A stretch of DNA of 64,000 bases from assembly GCF_003363135.1 (NCBI RefSeq), contig NZ_QRBB01000001.1, positions 496,001 to 560,000 on the forward strand, given 5' to 3'. The DNA is from Alteriqipengyuania lutimaris (GTDB lineage: Bacteria > Pseudomonadota > Alphaproteobacteria > Sphingomonadales > Sphingomonadaceae). The notes under the pieces were generated by a model, which worked only from the letters and a program-made list of their open reading frames with translations, was not told the DNA's origin and ran no database searches. The stretch's first letter is position 1. Every line of letters starts with the position of its first letter. Made by a program: the position numbers and the translations under genes. Shown here one piece after another: positions 32,285 through 41,611 of this stretch.

Positions 32285-33877
32285 ATGAACCAGTACGACT
32301 ACATCGTCATCGGTGGAGGCAGCGCGGGCTGCGCGGTGACCGGACGGCTCGCGGTCGACGGCAAGCGCAGCATCTGCCTGGTCGAGGCGGGCGGTCGCAA
32401 CAACAACATGCGCGTGAAGACGCCGGGTCTCATGCCCTTCCTCGGCTCCAAGCCCAACTATCTGTACCAGACGATCGCGCAGAAGGGCCTGAACGGCCGC
32501 ATCGGCCACCAGCCGCGCGGGAAGGGGCTGGGCGGGTCCTCGGCGATCAACGCGATGGTCTATATCCGCGGCAACGCGTGGGATTATGACAACTGGGCCG
32601 CGATGGGCTGCGCCGGCTGGAGCTACGAGGATGTGCTCCCCTGGTTCAGGAAGGCCGAGGCGAACGAGCGCGGGGCGGACCAATATCACGGCGCGGACGG
32701 CCCGCTGTTCGTGTCCGACCAGCACTGGGTGAACGAGTCCAGCCGCGCTTTCGTCGAGAGCGCCGCCGCGCTCCAGTTCCCCGAACGCGACGATTTCAAC
32801 GGCGAGCGGCAGGCGGGCTTCGGCATCTATCAGGTGACGCAGCGCAAGGGAGAGCGATGGTCCGCCAGCCGCGCCTATGTCGAGCCGATCCGCAACCAGT
32901 CCAATCTCGACATCCGCACCAACACGATCGTCGAAAAGCTGCTGATCGAAGGCGGCCGGGTGACGGGCGTCGCGATCCGCAGGGGCCGCCGGCACGAGAT
33001 CATCACCGCGCGCAAGGGCGTGATCCTCTCGGCGGGCGCGTTCAACTCGCCGCAGGTGCTGATGCTCTCTGGCGTCGGCCCGGCGCGCCACCTGCGCGCG
33101 ATGGACCTGCCCGTGGTGCTCGACCGCCCGGCGGTCGGCAGCAACCTGCAGGACCATATCGACTACGTTTCGAGCTGGCAGACCGAGAGCTGCGTGCCGA
33201 TCGGCAACAGCGCCGAGGGGACGCTGCGCATGGCCAAGGCGCTGGTCGAACATCGGCGCAAGCGCTCGGGGCTCATGACCACGCCCTATGCCGAGGCGGG
33301 CGGCTTCTGGACCGTGATGCCCGATGCGCCCGCGCCCGACGTCCAGTGGCACTTCGTGCCCGCGATGCTGGAGGATCACGGGCGCGAGAAGGTGAACGGC
33401 CACGGCGTCTCGCTACATGCCTGCGTCCTGCGGCCCGAGAGCCGCGGGACGGTGCGCCTCGCCACGCCCACGGCGGGCGAGCCGCCCGCGATCGATCCCA
33501 ATTTCCTCGATGACGAGCGCGATATCGCCACCCTGCGCGAAGGCGTGCGCCTGTCGCACCGGATCGCCGATGTCATGCCGCTGGCAGGCTATGGCCTGAC
33601 CGACCGGCACCCGGTCGATCTCACCGACGACGATGCGCTCGATGCGCTGATCCGCAAACGCGCCGACACGGTCTACCACCCGGTCGGCACCTGCCGCATG
33701 GGGTCGGACGAGGATGCGGTTGTCGATCCCACCCTCAAGGCGCGCGGGCTCGACGGGCTGTGGATCGCCGATGCCTCGATCATGCCGCGCATCGTCTCCG
33801 GAAACACGAACGCTCCCTCGATCATGATCGGGGAGCGTTGCGCCGACTTCGTGATGGAGACCGAGAAAGCGGCCTGA
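32285..33877 (+). CDS. GMC-family FAD-dependent alcohol dehydrogenase (choline dehydrogenase-like)
   Basis: 530 residues from the ATG at 32285 (AGAGGACAAACCC upstream). N-terminal FAD site GGGSAGCAV, the GMC signature GKGLGGSSAINAMVYIRG, and the C-terminal catalytic His/Asn pair in HPVGTCRMG and SGNTNAPSIMIGE. No signal peptide. Relatives include AlkJ and choline dehydrogenase; context with a lipid hydroxylase suggests a long-chain alcohol substrate, which is an inference. Confidence 0.88.
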   Translation: MNQYDYIVIGGGSAGCAVTGRLAVDGKRSICLVEAGGRNNNMRVKTPGLMPFLGSKPNYLYQTIAQKGLNGRIGHQPRGKGLGGSSAINAMVYIRGNAWDYDNWAAMGCAGWSYEDVLPWFRKAEANERGADQYHGADGPLFVSDQHWVNESSRAFVESAAALQFPERDDFNGERQAGFGIYQVTQRKGERWSASRAYVEPIRNQSNLDIRTNTIVEKLLIEGGRVTGVAIRRGRRHEIITARKGVILSAGAFNSPQVLMLSGVGPARHLRAMDLPVVLDRPAVGSNLQDHIDYVSSWQTESCVPIGNSAEGTLRMAKALVEHRRKRSGLMTTPYAEAGGFWTVMPDAPAPDVQWHFVPAMLEDHGREKVNGHGVSLHACVLRPESRGTVRLATPTAGEPPAIDPNFLDDERDIATLREGVRLSHRIADVMPLAGYGLTDRHPVDLTDDDALDALIRKRADTVYHPVGTCRMGSDEDAVVDPTLKARGLDGLWIADASIMPRIVSGNTNAPSIMIGERCADFVMETEKAA

Positions 33878-33899
33878 GCGGCCCGACGCCGCCGCTCCG

Positions 33900-34787
33900 C
33901 TAGCATTCCTGCGCGCTGGCGGGCGTCGCGGCGAAGTCGAAGAATTCCTCGTCCGCCTCGAGCGTGGGCGGCAGCGAGTCGATCGGGCGGCAATATCCCT
34001 GCTCGACCGAAGTCTCGAGGCAGACGAAGCGGTCATATTCGAACCGCGCCCGCGCCCAGGCGCTCGCCCCGTTGATCCGGGTGTAGTCGCCGGTGACCGA
34101 ATAGACCGGGCTGTTCTTCTTCTCGCTCTCACGCTCGACATTGCGCAGCGTGCCGGGGCGATAGGCCTCGCCCGGTTCGACGAAATAGCCGTGCAGCTGC
34201 AGGATCGCATCGAGCCGCGATTCGCCCGCACCTTCGCCGAAGGCGATCCCGCCGAAGCGGTCGTAGGCGGCGATCAGCTCGCGCGTGCGATCGCGCTCGG
34301 TGAAGTCGACCGTGTTCACGCCGACCGTCTCGAACACCAGTTCGATCTGCTCGGGCGCGTTGGGCACGCTGCGGACCGTGCCGATGAAAGCCTCGCGGTC
34401 GCAGCGCCCGCTCCATACCGAACCGTCATTGGTGTCGAACAGGCGGCAATTGGCGCCTTCGCGGCGGCCGATCAGCGTCGAGGGGCGCATGCCCCCCGTC
34501 CCGCGATACTCTCCCTTCACGATGTCGCCGTCGAATTCGAGCTCGGCCTGGAAGCTGCCGCCGATCAGTTCGGGGCAGCCGCCCTCGCGCTTGGGACATT
34601 TCGTCTCGGTGCGGCGGGGCGTGCCCGGCACCGTCGCGACGACTTCGCCGCTGTGATTGCCGAAGTACTGGACCTTGCCGCGAAACTCTTCCGGAAGACC
34701 ACCGGTCGCCGCCGGAGTGACAACCTGCGCGGAAGCGGGCGCGAGGCCCAGTACGGCAAGCGAAAGTGCAAGCATCAGTGAACGCAT
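33900..34787 (-). CDS. Secreted hypothetical protein
   Basis: 295 residues from the ATG at 34787, which begins the signal peptide MRSLMLALSLAVLGLAPASA; upstream in-frame starts reach 34832. The mature protein has a middle part rich in Gly and charged residues (QYFGNHSGEVVATVPG, FDTNDGSVWSGRCDREAFIGTV) and six Cys. I recognise no family. It is likely periplasmic. Converges with the GMC gene at its 3' end. Confidence 0.6.
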   Translation of the reverse strand: MRSLMLALSLAVLGLAPASAQVVTPAATGGLPEEFRGKVQYFGNHSGEVVATVPGTPRRTETKCPKREGGCPELIGGSFQAELEFDGDIVKGEYRGTGGMRPSTLIGRREGANCRLFDTNDGSVWSGRCDREAFIGTVRSVPNAPEQIELVFETVGVNTVDFTERDRTRELIAAYDRFGGIAFGEGAGESRLDAILQLHGYFVEPGEAYRPGTLRNVERESEKKNSPVYSVTGDYTRINGASAWARARFEYDRFVCLETSVEQGYCRPIDSLPPTLEADEEFFDFAATPASAQEC

Positions 34788-34934
34788 GGAAGGCTCACTC
34801 CCCATCGTTGCATATGGCGTTAACCATATCATGATCCTGCCACATTCAGAAGCATTGCTTTGCTGAAGCCAGGATTTACGCGGGTGTCGAAGCGTAGGTA
34901 CGAATGCCTTCTTCGGCCTAAGTGCCTGGTTCGG

Positions 34935-35486
34935 TTAACCGATAAATCGATCGGTGGGCCGCGTCGGCAGCCCGTCTATGCTGCTGGTCCGCTGGGCCAT
35001 CTTCGCTGCCCACTGGTCGGGGTCGGACTGGGCATGCGCCTTCTTGAGCGTCGGCCGCTCCGTCTCGTAGGCCATGAAGGGTACGCCCCAGCCGCACGAG
35101 GTCTGCACGCTGTCGACCGCGATGTCGAAGATCTGCCGCGTGCCGGGCAACAGCGTGAAATGCTTGGCCAGTGCGGCCCACCCGTCGTCCTGCGGCAGCA
35201 CGGGCACGCCCCGCCCGTAGAATCGCAGGATCAGCGCGGGCTGTTCGAAATTGCAGAACATCAGCGTGATTCGCCCATCCGCCGCAAGATGCGCGTGGGT
35301 CTCGTTGCCCGATCCCCCGAGGTCGAGATAGGCGACGCGATCGGGCGCGAGCACGCGGAACGCGTCGTAACCCTTGGGGCTGAGGTTGATCCGCGCATCC
35401 TCTGCGGCAGTCGCGACGAAGAAGACCGGCTGCTTCGCGATCATCGCGATATGCTTGTCGGTCAGCGTGTCGGTGAAATCGGCCAT
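34935..35486 (-). CDS. Pyridoxamine 5'-phosphate oxidase-family protein
   Basis: 183 residues of the PPOX split-barrel FMN-binding type: QPVFFVATAAEDARINLSPKGYDAFRVLAPDRVAYLDLGGSGNETHAHL is the conserved N-terminal half in a subgroup of uncharacterised proteins. It is not PdxH (the PLP-site residues are absent). Probably a flavin- or F420-like reductase or a stress-response oxidoreductase. It stands alone, followed by a REPIN-like repeat. Confidence 0.78.
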   Translation of the reverse strand: MADFTDTLTDKHIAMIAKQPVFFVATAAEDARINLSPKGYDAFRVLAPDRVAYLDLGGSGNETHAHLAADGRITLMFCNFEQPALILRFYGRGVPVLPQDDGWAALAKHFTLLPGTRQIFDIAVDSVQTSCGWGVPFMAYETERPTLKKAHAQSDPDQWAAKMAQRTSSIDGLPTRPTDRFIG

Positions 35487-35515
35487 GGGGCAGATTTACC
35501 CCACCCCCGTTCATC

Positions 35516-35586
35516 CGTCACCCCTGCGAAGGCGGGGGTCCCGCTCGTTTGCAGGAAGCGGGATTCCCGCCTGCGCGGGAATGACG
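35516..35586. repeat. REPIN-like inverted pair of REP-type units (no ORF)
   Basis: Left unit CGTCACCCCTGCGAAGGCGG and right unit (reverse complement) CGTCATTCCCGCGCAGGCGG face each other across a ~20-base loop. Termini CGTCA/TGACG and the GCGnAGGC core match the 31-bp repeats at 41571 and 41960. Confidence 0.8.
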
Positions 35587-35591
35587 GGATG

Positions 35592-37154
35592 TTACCGCTC
35601 CTTGGTCGCCGAGAACTTCAGGTCGGGGTTCTTCTCGGCCTGGTAGTTCACGTCCCACGGGCTCTTGGCGAGGAACACCATGTCCCCGTCGCGGTCCTTG
35701 GCGAGGTTCGCGCGGTTGAACCTCTCGAATTCGTCGAGCGCCTTGTCCTCGCCCTTCACCCAGCGCGCGGTCGCGAAGGGCGCGGGCTCGAGGGCGGCCT
35801 CGACCTTGTACTCGGCGGCGAGACGCGAGATCAGCACTTCGAGCTGCAGCTGGCCGACCACGCCGACGATGTGGTTCGCGCCCAGTTCCGGGTAGAAGAC
35901 CTGGATCACGCCCTCTTCGGACAGATCGTCGAGCGCCTTGCGCAGCTGCTTGGTCTTGGTCGGGTCCTTCAGCTGGACGCGGCGCAGGATTTCGGGCGCG
36001 AAGTTGGGCAGGCCGGTGAAGCGCACCTCGTTCTTCTCGCTCAGCGTGTCGCCCACGCGCAGCGTGCCGTGGTTGGGGATGCCGATGATGTCGCCCGGAT
36101 AGGCATTGTCCGCGATCTCGCGGTCCTGCGCGAAGAACAGGATCGGCGAATGCACCGCGATCGGCTTGCCGAGGCCCGAAGGCGTCAGCTTCATGCCGCG
36201 TTTGAAGGTGCCCGAAACCTGCCGCATGAAGGCGATCCGGTCGCGGTGGTTGGGGTCCATATTGGCCTGCACCTTGAAGATGAAGCCGGTCACCTCGTCG
36301 CGATCCGGCGCAATCTCGCCCTCGTCGGTCGGCTGCGGGCGCGGGGCGGGCGCATATTTGGCGATCGCATCGATGATCGCGGTGACGCCGAATTCCTTGA
36401 GCGCGGAGCCGAAATAAACAGGCGTCAGGTCGCCATTGCGATAGGCCTCGAAATCGAACGGAGCATAGCCCTCACGCGCCAGAAGCCCTTCCTCGGCCAC
36501 CCGCGCGACGCCATCGGCGCTGAGGTACTCGCCCAGCTTCTCGTCCTCGGGCCCGTCGACCTTCACGGTCTTGCCCTGAAATTCCTTGCTGTCGCCTTCG
36601 GGCAGATACAGCTCGTTCTCCTCGAAGTCGTAGACGCCTTCGAACAGCCCGCCCATGCCGACCGGCCAGCTCATCGGCGCGGTATCGAGCGCGAGCTTTT
36701 CGGCAATCTCATCGAGCAGCTCGAACGGCTCGCGCCCCTCGCGGTCGATCTTGTTAATGAAGGTGATGATCGGGACCGAGCGCAGGCGGCAGACCTCGAA
36801 CAGCTTGAGCGTCTGCGCCTCGATACCGGCAGCGGCATCGAGCACCATGATCGCCGAATCGACCGCGGTCAGCGTGCGGTAGGTATCCTCGGAGAAATCC
36901 TCGTGCCCCGGCGTGTCGAGCAGGTTGAAGGTGATGCCGTTCCGCTCGAAGGTCATCACCGAGGACGTGACCGAGATACCGCGCTGCTGCTCGATACTCA
37001 TCCAGTCGGAGCGCGCCCGCCGCGCAGCCCCGCGCGCCTTGACCTCGCCCGCAAGATGGATCGCGCCGCCGCGAAGCAGCAGCTTCTCGGTCAGCGTGGT
37101 CTTACCCGCGTCGGGGTGCGAAATGATCGCGAAGGTACGGCGTTCGGAGGTCAT
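35592..37154 (-). CDS. prfC: Peptide chain release factor 3
   Basis: 520 residues, the family's usual length. GTPase motifs SHPDAGKTTLTEK (G1), DTPGHEDFSEDTYR (G3) and NKIDREGR (G4) are intact, followed by the RF3-specific domain II-III. RF3 uses GTP to remove RF1/RF2 from the ribosome after termination. Its 3' end lies 5 bases from a REPIN-like element and its 5' end 22 bases from another palindromic repeat. Confidence 0.95.
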   Translation of the reverse strand: MTSERRTFAIISHPDAGKTTLTEKLLLRGGAIHLAGEVKARGAARRARSDWMSIEQQRGISVTSSVMTFERNGITFNLLDTPGHEDFSEDTYRTLTAVDSAIMVLDAAAGIEAQTLKLFEVCRLRSVPIITFINKIDREGREPFELLDEIAEKLALDTAPMSWPVGMGGLFEGVYDFEENELYLPEGDSKEFQGKTVKVDGPEDEKLGEYLSADGVARVAEEGLLAREGYAPFDFEAYRNGDLTPVYFGSALKEFGVTAIIDAIAKYAPAPRPQPTDEGEIAPDRDEVTGFIFKVQANMDPNHRDRIAFMRQVSGTFKRGMKLTPSGLGKPIAVHSPILFFAQDREIADNAYPGDIIGIPNHGTLRVGDTLSEKNEVRFTGLPNFAPEILRRVQLKDPTKTKQLRKALDDLSEEGVIQVFYPELGANHIVGVVGQLQLEVLISRLAAEYKVEAALEPAPFATARWVKGEDKALDEFERFNRANLAKDRDGDMVFLAKSPWDVNYQAEKNPDLKFSATKER

Positions 37155-37176
37155 AGGTGTCTCGTTACAAAATTCT

Positions 37177-37285
37177 CGTCACCCCTGCCCCCGAGCCGGG
37201 GTTGGTGCTTCCTTCTGGTGTGACGCAAATGGCAACGACTCGGACCGAAGAAAAGCACCGACACCGGGTCAAGCCCGGGGTGACG
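37177..37285. repeat. Long palindromic repeat, copy A (CGTCACCCC...GGGGTGACG)
   Basis: 109 bases bounded by CGTCACCCC and GGGGTGACG. Inside, TTGGTGCTTC on the left pairs with GAAAAGCACCGA on the right. Same layout as the element at 47674-47771. It could fold into one long hairpin. Termini resemble those of the REP-type units. Confidence 0.75.
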
Positions 37286-37295
37286 TTCTGTGGGG

Positions 37296-38069
37296 TCAGT
37301 TCTCGTCCCGCGCCACGCGGAAGCCCGCGAAGTCCTGCGTCACCGGCATGATCTCCAGCCGGTTGACGTTGAGGTGCGCGGGCAGTTCGGCGACCCAGCG
37401 GATCGTCTCGGCAATATCCTCGCCCGTCATCGGGTGCGCGCCCGAATAGAACTCGTCGGACTTGTCCCGGCTGCCGGTGCGCACGGTGGTGAATTCGGTT
37501 TCGACCATGCCCGGCTCGATGCTGGTCACGCGCACGCCGGTGCCGTGCAGGTCCGCACGGATCGCCAGCGTGAAGTGGTTCACGAAGGCCTTGGAGCCCG
37601 CGTAGACGTTGCCGCCGGGATAGACGTAGCTGCCCGCGACCGAGCCGATATTGACCAGCGCGCCCTTGCGCTCGATCAGGCCGGGCAGCATCTTGCGCGT
37701 CAGCCGGACCATCGCGGTCACATTGGTGTCGATCATGGTCTGCCAGTCGTCGAGATCGGCGTCCTGCGCGGGGTTGAGCCCCTTGGCGAGGCCGGCATTG
37801 TTCACCAGCAGGTCGATCCCGCGCCAGTCCTCCGGCAGCCCGTCGATCGCCGCATCGCGCGCCGCATCATCGGTGATGTCGAACGCCAGCCCGAGGAAGC
37901 GGTCCGCGCCCAGCTCCTGCCCAAGCGCATCGAGCCGCTCCTGCCGCCGCCCGGTGCCGATCACGCGCCAGCCGTTCTCGACCAGCAGCCGCGTGGTCGC
38001 CCGGCCGATCCCTGCGGTGGCTCCGGTAATCAGGGCTGTCCGTTCGACAGTGCTCACGACAGGCTTCAT
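37296..38069 (-). CDS. SDR-family oxidoreductase (YdfG-like 3-hydroxy acid dehydrogenase type)
   Basis: 257 residues. NAD(P) motif TGATAGIGRA, the N-N-A-G stretch LLVNNAGLAKG, and the catalytic Ser...YxxxK (SVAGSYVYPGGNVYAGSK). The PGGNVYAGSKAFVNHF and final IEPGMVETEF segments match the YdfG-like NADP-dependent subgroup acting on 3-hydroxy acids such as serine or 3-hydroxypropionate. Overlaps the pheT end by four bases, so it is co-transcribed with pheST. Confidence 0.82.
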   Translation of the reverse strand: MKPVVSTVERTALITGATAGIGRATTRLLVENGWRVIGTGRRQERLDALGQELGADRFLGLAFDITDDAARDAAIDGLPEDWRGIDLLVNNAGLAKGLNPAQDADLDDWQTMIDTNVTAMVRLTRKMLPGLIERKGALVNIGSVAGSYVYPGGNVYAGSKAFVNHFTLAIRADLHGTGVRVTSIEPGMVETEFTTVRTGSRDKSDEFYSGAHPMTGEDIAETIRWVAELPAHLNVNRLEIMPVTQDFAGFRVARDEN

Positions 38070-40453
38070 GCTCTCAACTCCGCTCCGGTTTTCGCGGCGG
38101 CCTTCACGACCGCGTCGGAAATCGCCTTCAGTTCCTCGTCGGTGAAGCTCTTCTCGCCCGGCTGGAGCGTGACTTCGAGCGCGAGCGAGGTCTTGCCCTC
38201 TGGCACGCCCTGCCCGTCGAACCGGTCGAAGATGCGCGCGTCGACGATCCGCTGCTTGTCAGCACCGCGCACCGCCTTGACCAGATCTCCGGCAGGCATT
38301 GCGCTGTCGACCAGGAAGGCGAAGTCGCGCGTCACCGGCTGGAGCGCGGGCGGGCTGTAGGTCGAGCGGGCGAACTCGGCATTCTTCTTGGCGGGGATCG
38401 CGTCGAGGAAGATCTCCGCCGCGACCACCGGCCCGTCGATGTCGAACGCCTTGAGCGTGGCGGGATGCAGCGCGCCGAAGCGGGCGAGCACCTTCTTGGG
38501 GCCGAGCCGCAGCGTGGCCGACTGGCCCGGGTGGAACTGCGGCCCTGCCTCGCCCATCACCATCAGGTTGTCGACCGGAGTGCCCGCCGCTTCGAGCAGC
38601 GCGAGCGCCTCTGCCTTGGCGTCGTAGGCGTCGAAGCCCTGCGCCTTGCCATTCGCCCAGCCGCGCGGCGTCTTCTCGCCCGCGAGGACGAGGCCGAGCG
38701 TCGCACGCTCGTCGCTATGGCCGGCTTCTCCACGGAAATAGCGCCGCCCGATCTCGAACAGCCGCGCACCCGCCGCGCCGCGATCCGCAGCGCGCTTGGC
38801 GGCGGTGAGCAGGCCCGGCAGCAGCGAGGGGCGCATGGCCTTCAGATCTTCGCTGATCGGGTTATCGAGGACCCAAAGGGCCCCATCATCCATGAAGTGT
38901 TCGGCGTCTGGGACAGGAAGGAAGCTCCACGTCACCGCTTCGTGCAGGCCGCGCGCAGCCGCCGCGCGGCGCAGCTTGCGCTGGACCAGTTGCTCGGGCG
39001 TGGCGGTCGGCTTCGCGACACCGGGCGCGCGCGTCAGCGGAACGCTGGCGACCTTGTCGAGCCCCTCGATACGGACGACTTCCTCGACCAGATCTGCCGG
39101 CCCTTCGATGTCGTGACGGCGCGGCGGGCAGGTAACTTTCCAGTCGTCGGCCACCTTGAAATCGAGCGCGGTCAGGATCGCGCGCTGGCGGTCTTCCGAC
39201 ACCTCGACCCCGCCCAGCTTTGCCGTGCGCGCCGGGTCGAACTGGACGACCTTGGGCTCGACCGGCGGCTGGCCTGCACGCACCACTTCGGTCGGAGTGC
39301 CGCCGCAGGTCTTCACGATCAGATCGGTCAGGATCGCGAGCCCTTCGTCGAGGAATTCGGGGTCCACCCCGCGCTCGAACCGGGTGCGCGCGTCCGAAGT
39401 CAGCCCCAGCTTGCGGCCGGTCACGCCGATCCGCGCCGGGTCGAAATACGCGATTTCGAGCAGCACGTCGGTCGTGGCTTCGGTGGCGCCCGAATGCTCG
39501 CCGCCCATGATCCCGGCGACATCGTGCACGCCCGCATCGTCGGCGATCACGGTCATCGTGTCGTCGAGCGTGTAGGTCTTCTCGTTCAGCGCCTCGATCT
39601 GCTCGCCGTCCTTGGCGCGGCGGGCGACCACCGGGCCACTGAGCTTCGCAAGATCATAAACATGCGCAGGCCGCCCGAAGGCGAGCATCAGGTAGTTGGT
39701 GCAGTCGACCAGTGCGGAGATAGGCCGCTGGCCCGCCGCCTTCAGGCGACGCTGCATCCACTCAGGGCTCGCGCCGTTGGTGACGCCGCGAATCACGCGG
39801 CCGTAGAAGGCAGGGCAGCCCTCGGCATCGTCGGTGCGGATCTCGACCGGGCAGGCGCCTTCGCCCGCGATCTCGTTCGCTTCGACCGGCAGATAAGCGC
39901 CGAGGCCCGCCGCCGCCAGATCGCGCGCAATGCCCATCACACCCATGCAATCGGGCCGGTCGGGGGTGATCGCCACGTCGATGATCGGCGAGGCGGCGTG
40001 ATATTCGGCGAAGCTCGCGCCGACCGGCGCATCGTCGGGCAGCTCGATAATTCCGTCGTGCTCCTCGCCCAGTTCCAGCTCGCGCACCGAGCACATCATG
40101 CCGTTCGATTCGACGCCGCGAATCTTGGACTTGCGCAGTTCCATGCCGTTCGCAGGCACGACCGCGCCCGGCTGGCCCAGCACGCCCTTCATCCCCACGC
40201 GCGCATTGGGCGCGCCGCACACGACCTGCAAAGGCTCGCCCTCACCCGTGGAAACGGAAAGCACCTGCAGCTTGTCCGCATCGGGGTGCGGGCCGGCAGT
40301 GAGCACTTCGGCGACGGTGAACCCGGCGAGCTTTTCGGCCGGATCCTCGATCCCTTCGACCTCGTGGCCGATCGCGTTGAGCTTGTCGGCGATCTCCTGC
40401 ACCGAGGCGTCGGTCTCGAGGAAATACTTCAGCCATTCGATCGAGAACTTCAT
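38066..40453 (-). CDS. pheT: Phenylalanyl-tRNA synthetase beta subunit
   Basis: 795 residues from the ATG at 40453 (MKFSIEWLKYFLET); the frame is open further upstream but shadows pheS. N-terminal tRNA-binding OB fold (about 40-150), B3/B4 editing domain, B5, and the C-terminal FDX-ACB anticodon-binding domain ending in SLALEVTLQPGEKSFTDEEL. With PheS it charges tRNA-Phe. Overlaps the pheS stop by four bases. Confidence 0.96.
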   Translation of the reverse strand: MKFSIEWLKYFLETDASVQEIADKLNAIGHEVEGIEDPAEKLAGFTVAEVLTAGPHPDADKLQVLSVSTGEGEPLQVVCGAPNARVGMKGVLGQPGAVVPANGMELRKSKIRGVESNGMMCSVRELELGEEHDGIIELPDDAPVGASFAEYHAASPIIDVAITPDRPDCMGVMGIARDLAAAGLGAYLPVEANEIAGEGACPVEIRTDDAEGCPAFYGRVIRGVTNGASPEWMQRRLKAAGQRPISALVDCTNYLMLAFGRPAHVYDLAKLSGPVVARRAKDGEQIEALNEKTYTLDDTMTVIADDAGVHDVAGIMGGEHSGATEATTDVLLEIAYFDPARIGVTGRKLGLTSDARTRFERGVDPEFLDEGLAILTDLIVKTCGGTPTEVVRAGQPPVEPKVVQFDPARTAKLGGVEVSEDRQRAILTALDFKVADDWKVTCPPRRHDIEGPADLVEEVVRIEGLDKVASVPLTRAPGVAKPTATPEQLVQRKLRRAAAARGLHEAVTWSFLPVPDAEHFMDDGALWVLDNPISEDLKAMRPSLLPGLLTAAKRAADRGAAGARLFEIGRRYFRGEAGHSDERATLGLVLAGEKTPRGWANGKAQGFDAYDAKAEALALLEAAGTPVDNLMVMGEAGPQFHPGQSATLRLGPKKVLARFGALHPATLKAFDIDGPVVAAEIFLDAIPAKKNAEFARSTYSPPALQPVTRDFAFLVDSAMPAGDLVKAVRGADKQRIVDARIFDRFDGQGVPEGKTSLALEVTLQPGEKSFTDEELKAISDAVVKAAAKTGAELRA

Positions 40454-41571
40454 GCCCGCGCTCCCACTCCGCCCGAAAGCGTCGGTTGGTCGAAGGGCGA
40501 GAAGCCGTAGTGCGACAGCCAGCGGGCGTCGCCATCGAAGAAGGCACGCAAGTCGTTCATTCCGTATTTGAGCATGGCGAGGCGGTCGATCCCGAGGCCG
40601 AAGGCGAAGCCCTGCCACTCGTTGGGATCATAGCCTGCGAATTCGAGAACGCGCGGATTGACCATCCCGCTGCCGCCCAGTTCCATCCAGTCGTGCCCCT
40701 CGGCGTCGCCGTGGCCACCCACGACGCGGCGACCGCCTTCGTTCGAATAGCCGACGTCGAACTCGACCGAAGGCTCGGTGAAGGGGAAATAGGAGGGGCG
40801 CAGGCGAAGGACGATATCCTCACGCTCGAAAAGCGCCTTGAAGAAGGTCTCCAGCGTCCACTTGAGATTACCGAGGTGGATGTCGCGGTCGATCGCGAGC
40901 CCTTCGACCTGGTGGAACATCGGCGTGTGGGTTGCGTCGCTGTCGCTTCGATAGACGCGGCCCGGCGCGATGATCCGCACCGGCTCGCCGCCATTGGCCG
41001 ACGCCGCCTTCATCGTGCGAATCTGCACCGGCGAGGTGTGCGTGCGCAGCAGCATGCGGTTGCCGTCGCCATCGCGGTCGGGGAAATAGAACGTGTCCAT
41101 TTCCGCGCGCGCGGGGTGCGTTTCGGCCATGTTGAGCGCGGTGAAATTGTGCCAGTCGTCCTCGATCTCGGGGCCGGTGGCGACCGCGAAGCCGAGGTCC
41201 GCGAAAAGCTCCGCGATCTCGTCCATCACCTGGCTGACCGGGTGGACGCTGCCCTGCGGCATCTGCGGCGCGGGCAGCGTGAGGTCTATCACTTCGGTCG
41301 CGAGCTTGGCTTCGAGCGCGGCGGCTTCGAGCACCGCCTTGCGATCCTCGATCGCATCGGCGACGCGCGCGCGCATCCCCTGCAGGCGCGGCCCTTCGGT
41401 CTGGCGTTCCTCCGGGCTCATCTTGCCCAGCGTCTTCATCAGCGCGTTAAGCCAGCCCTGCTTGCCCAGCGCCTCCACCCGGATCGCCTCGAGAGTGTCG
41501 AGATCGTCAGCGGCATGCAGCCGTTCCAGCGTCTCGGTGACTTTTGCTTCGTGTTCGGAAGAATCTGTCAT
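40450..41571 (-). CDS. pheS: Phenylalanyl-tRNA synthetase alpha subunit
   Basis: 373 residues from the ATG at 41571. The class-II core is present (HNFTALNMAETHPARAEMDTFYF; FEIGPVYR-type VRIIAPGRVYRSD; GIDRLAMLKYG). A second ATG lies at 41580 inside the repeat. The start at 41571 is preferred because AGGA ends nine bases upstream. Both that SD and the first base of the ATG belong to the 31-bp inverted repeat bounding the GIY-YIG gene. In most bacteria rplT is followed directly by pheS; here a nuclease gene intervenes. Confidence 0.95.
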   Translation of the reverse strand: MTDSSEHEAKVTETLERLHAADDLDTLEAIRVEALGKQGWLNALMKTLGKMSPEERQTEGPRLQGMRARVADAIEDRKAVLEAAALEAKLATEVIDLTLPAPQMPQGSVHPVSQVMDEIAELFADLGFAVATGPEIEDDWHNFTALNMAETHPARAEMDTFYFPDRDGDGNRMLLRTHTSPVQIRTMKAASANGGEPVRIIAPGRVYRSDSDATHTPMFHQVEGLAIDRDIHLGNLKWTLETFFKALFEREDIVLRLRPSYFPFTEPSVEFDVGYSNEGGRRVVGGHGDAEGHDWMELGGSGMVNPRVLEFAGYDPNEWQGFAFGLGIDRLAMLKYGMNDLRAFFDGDARWLSHYGFSPFDQPTLSGGVGARA

Positions 41572-41601
41572 GCTCGTCATTCCTGCGCAGGCAGGAACCC
41601 A
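41571..41601. repeat. 31-bp inverted repeat, left copy (REP-like)
   Basis: Starts TGCTCGTCATTCCTGCG and is the exact reverse complement of 41960-41990. Contains an internal stem TTCCTGC-GCAG-GCAGGAA. Belongs to the CGTCAyyCCyGCGnAGGC family also seen at 35516-35586. Supplies the Shine-Dalgarno and the first base of the pheS start. Confidence 0.9.
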
Positions 41602-41611
41602 TCTCCATCGT

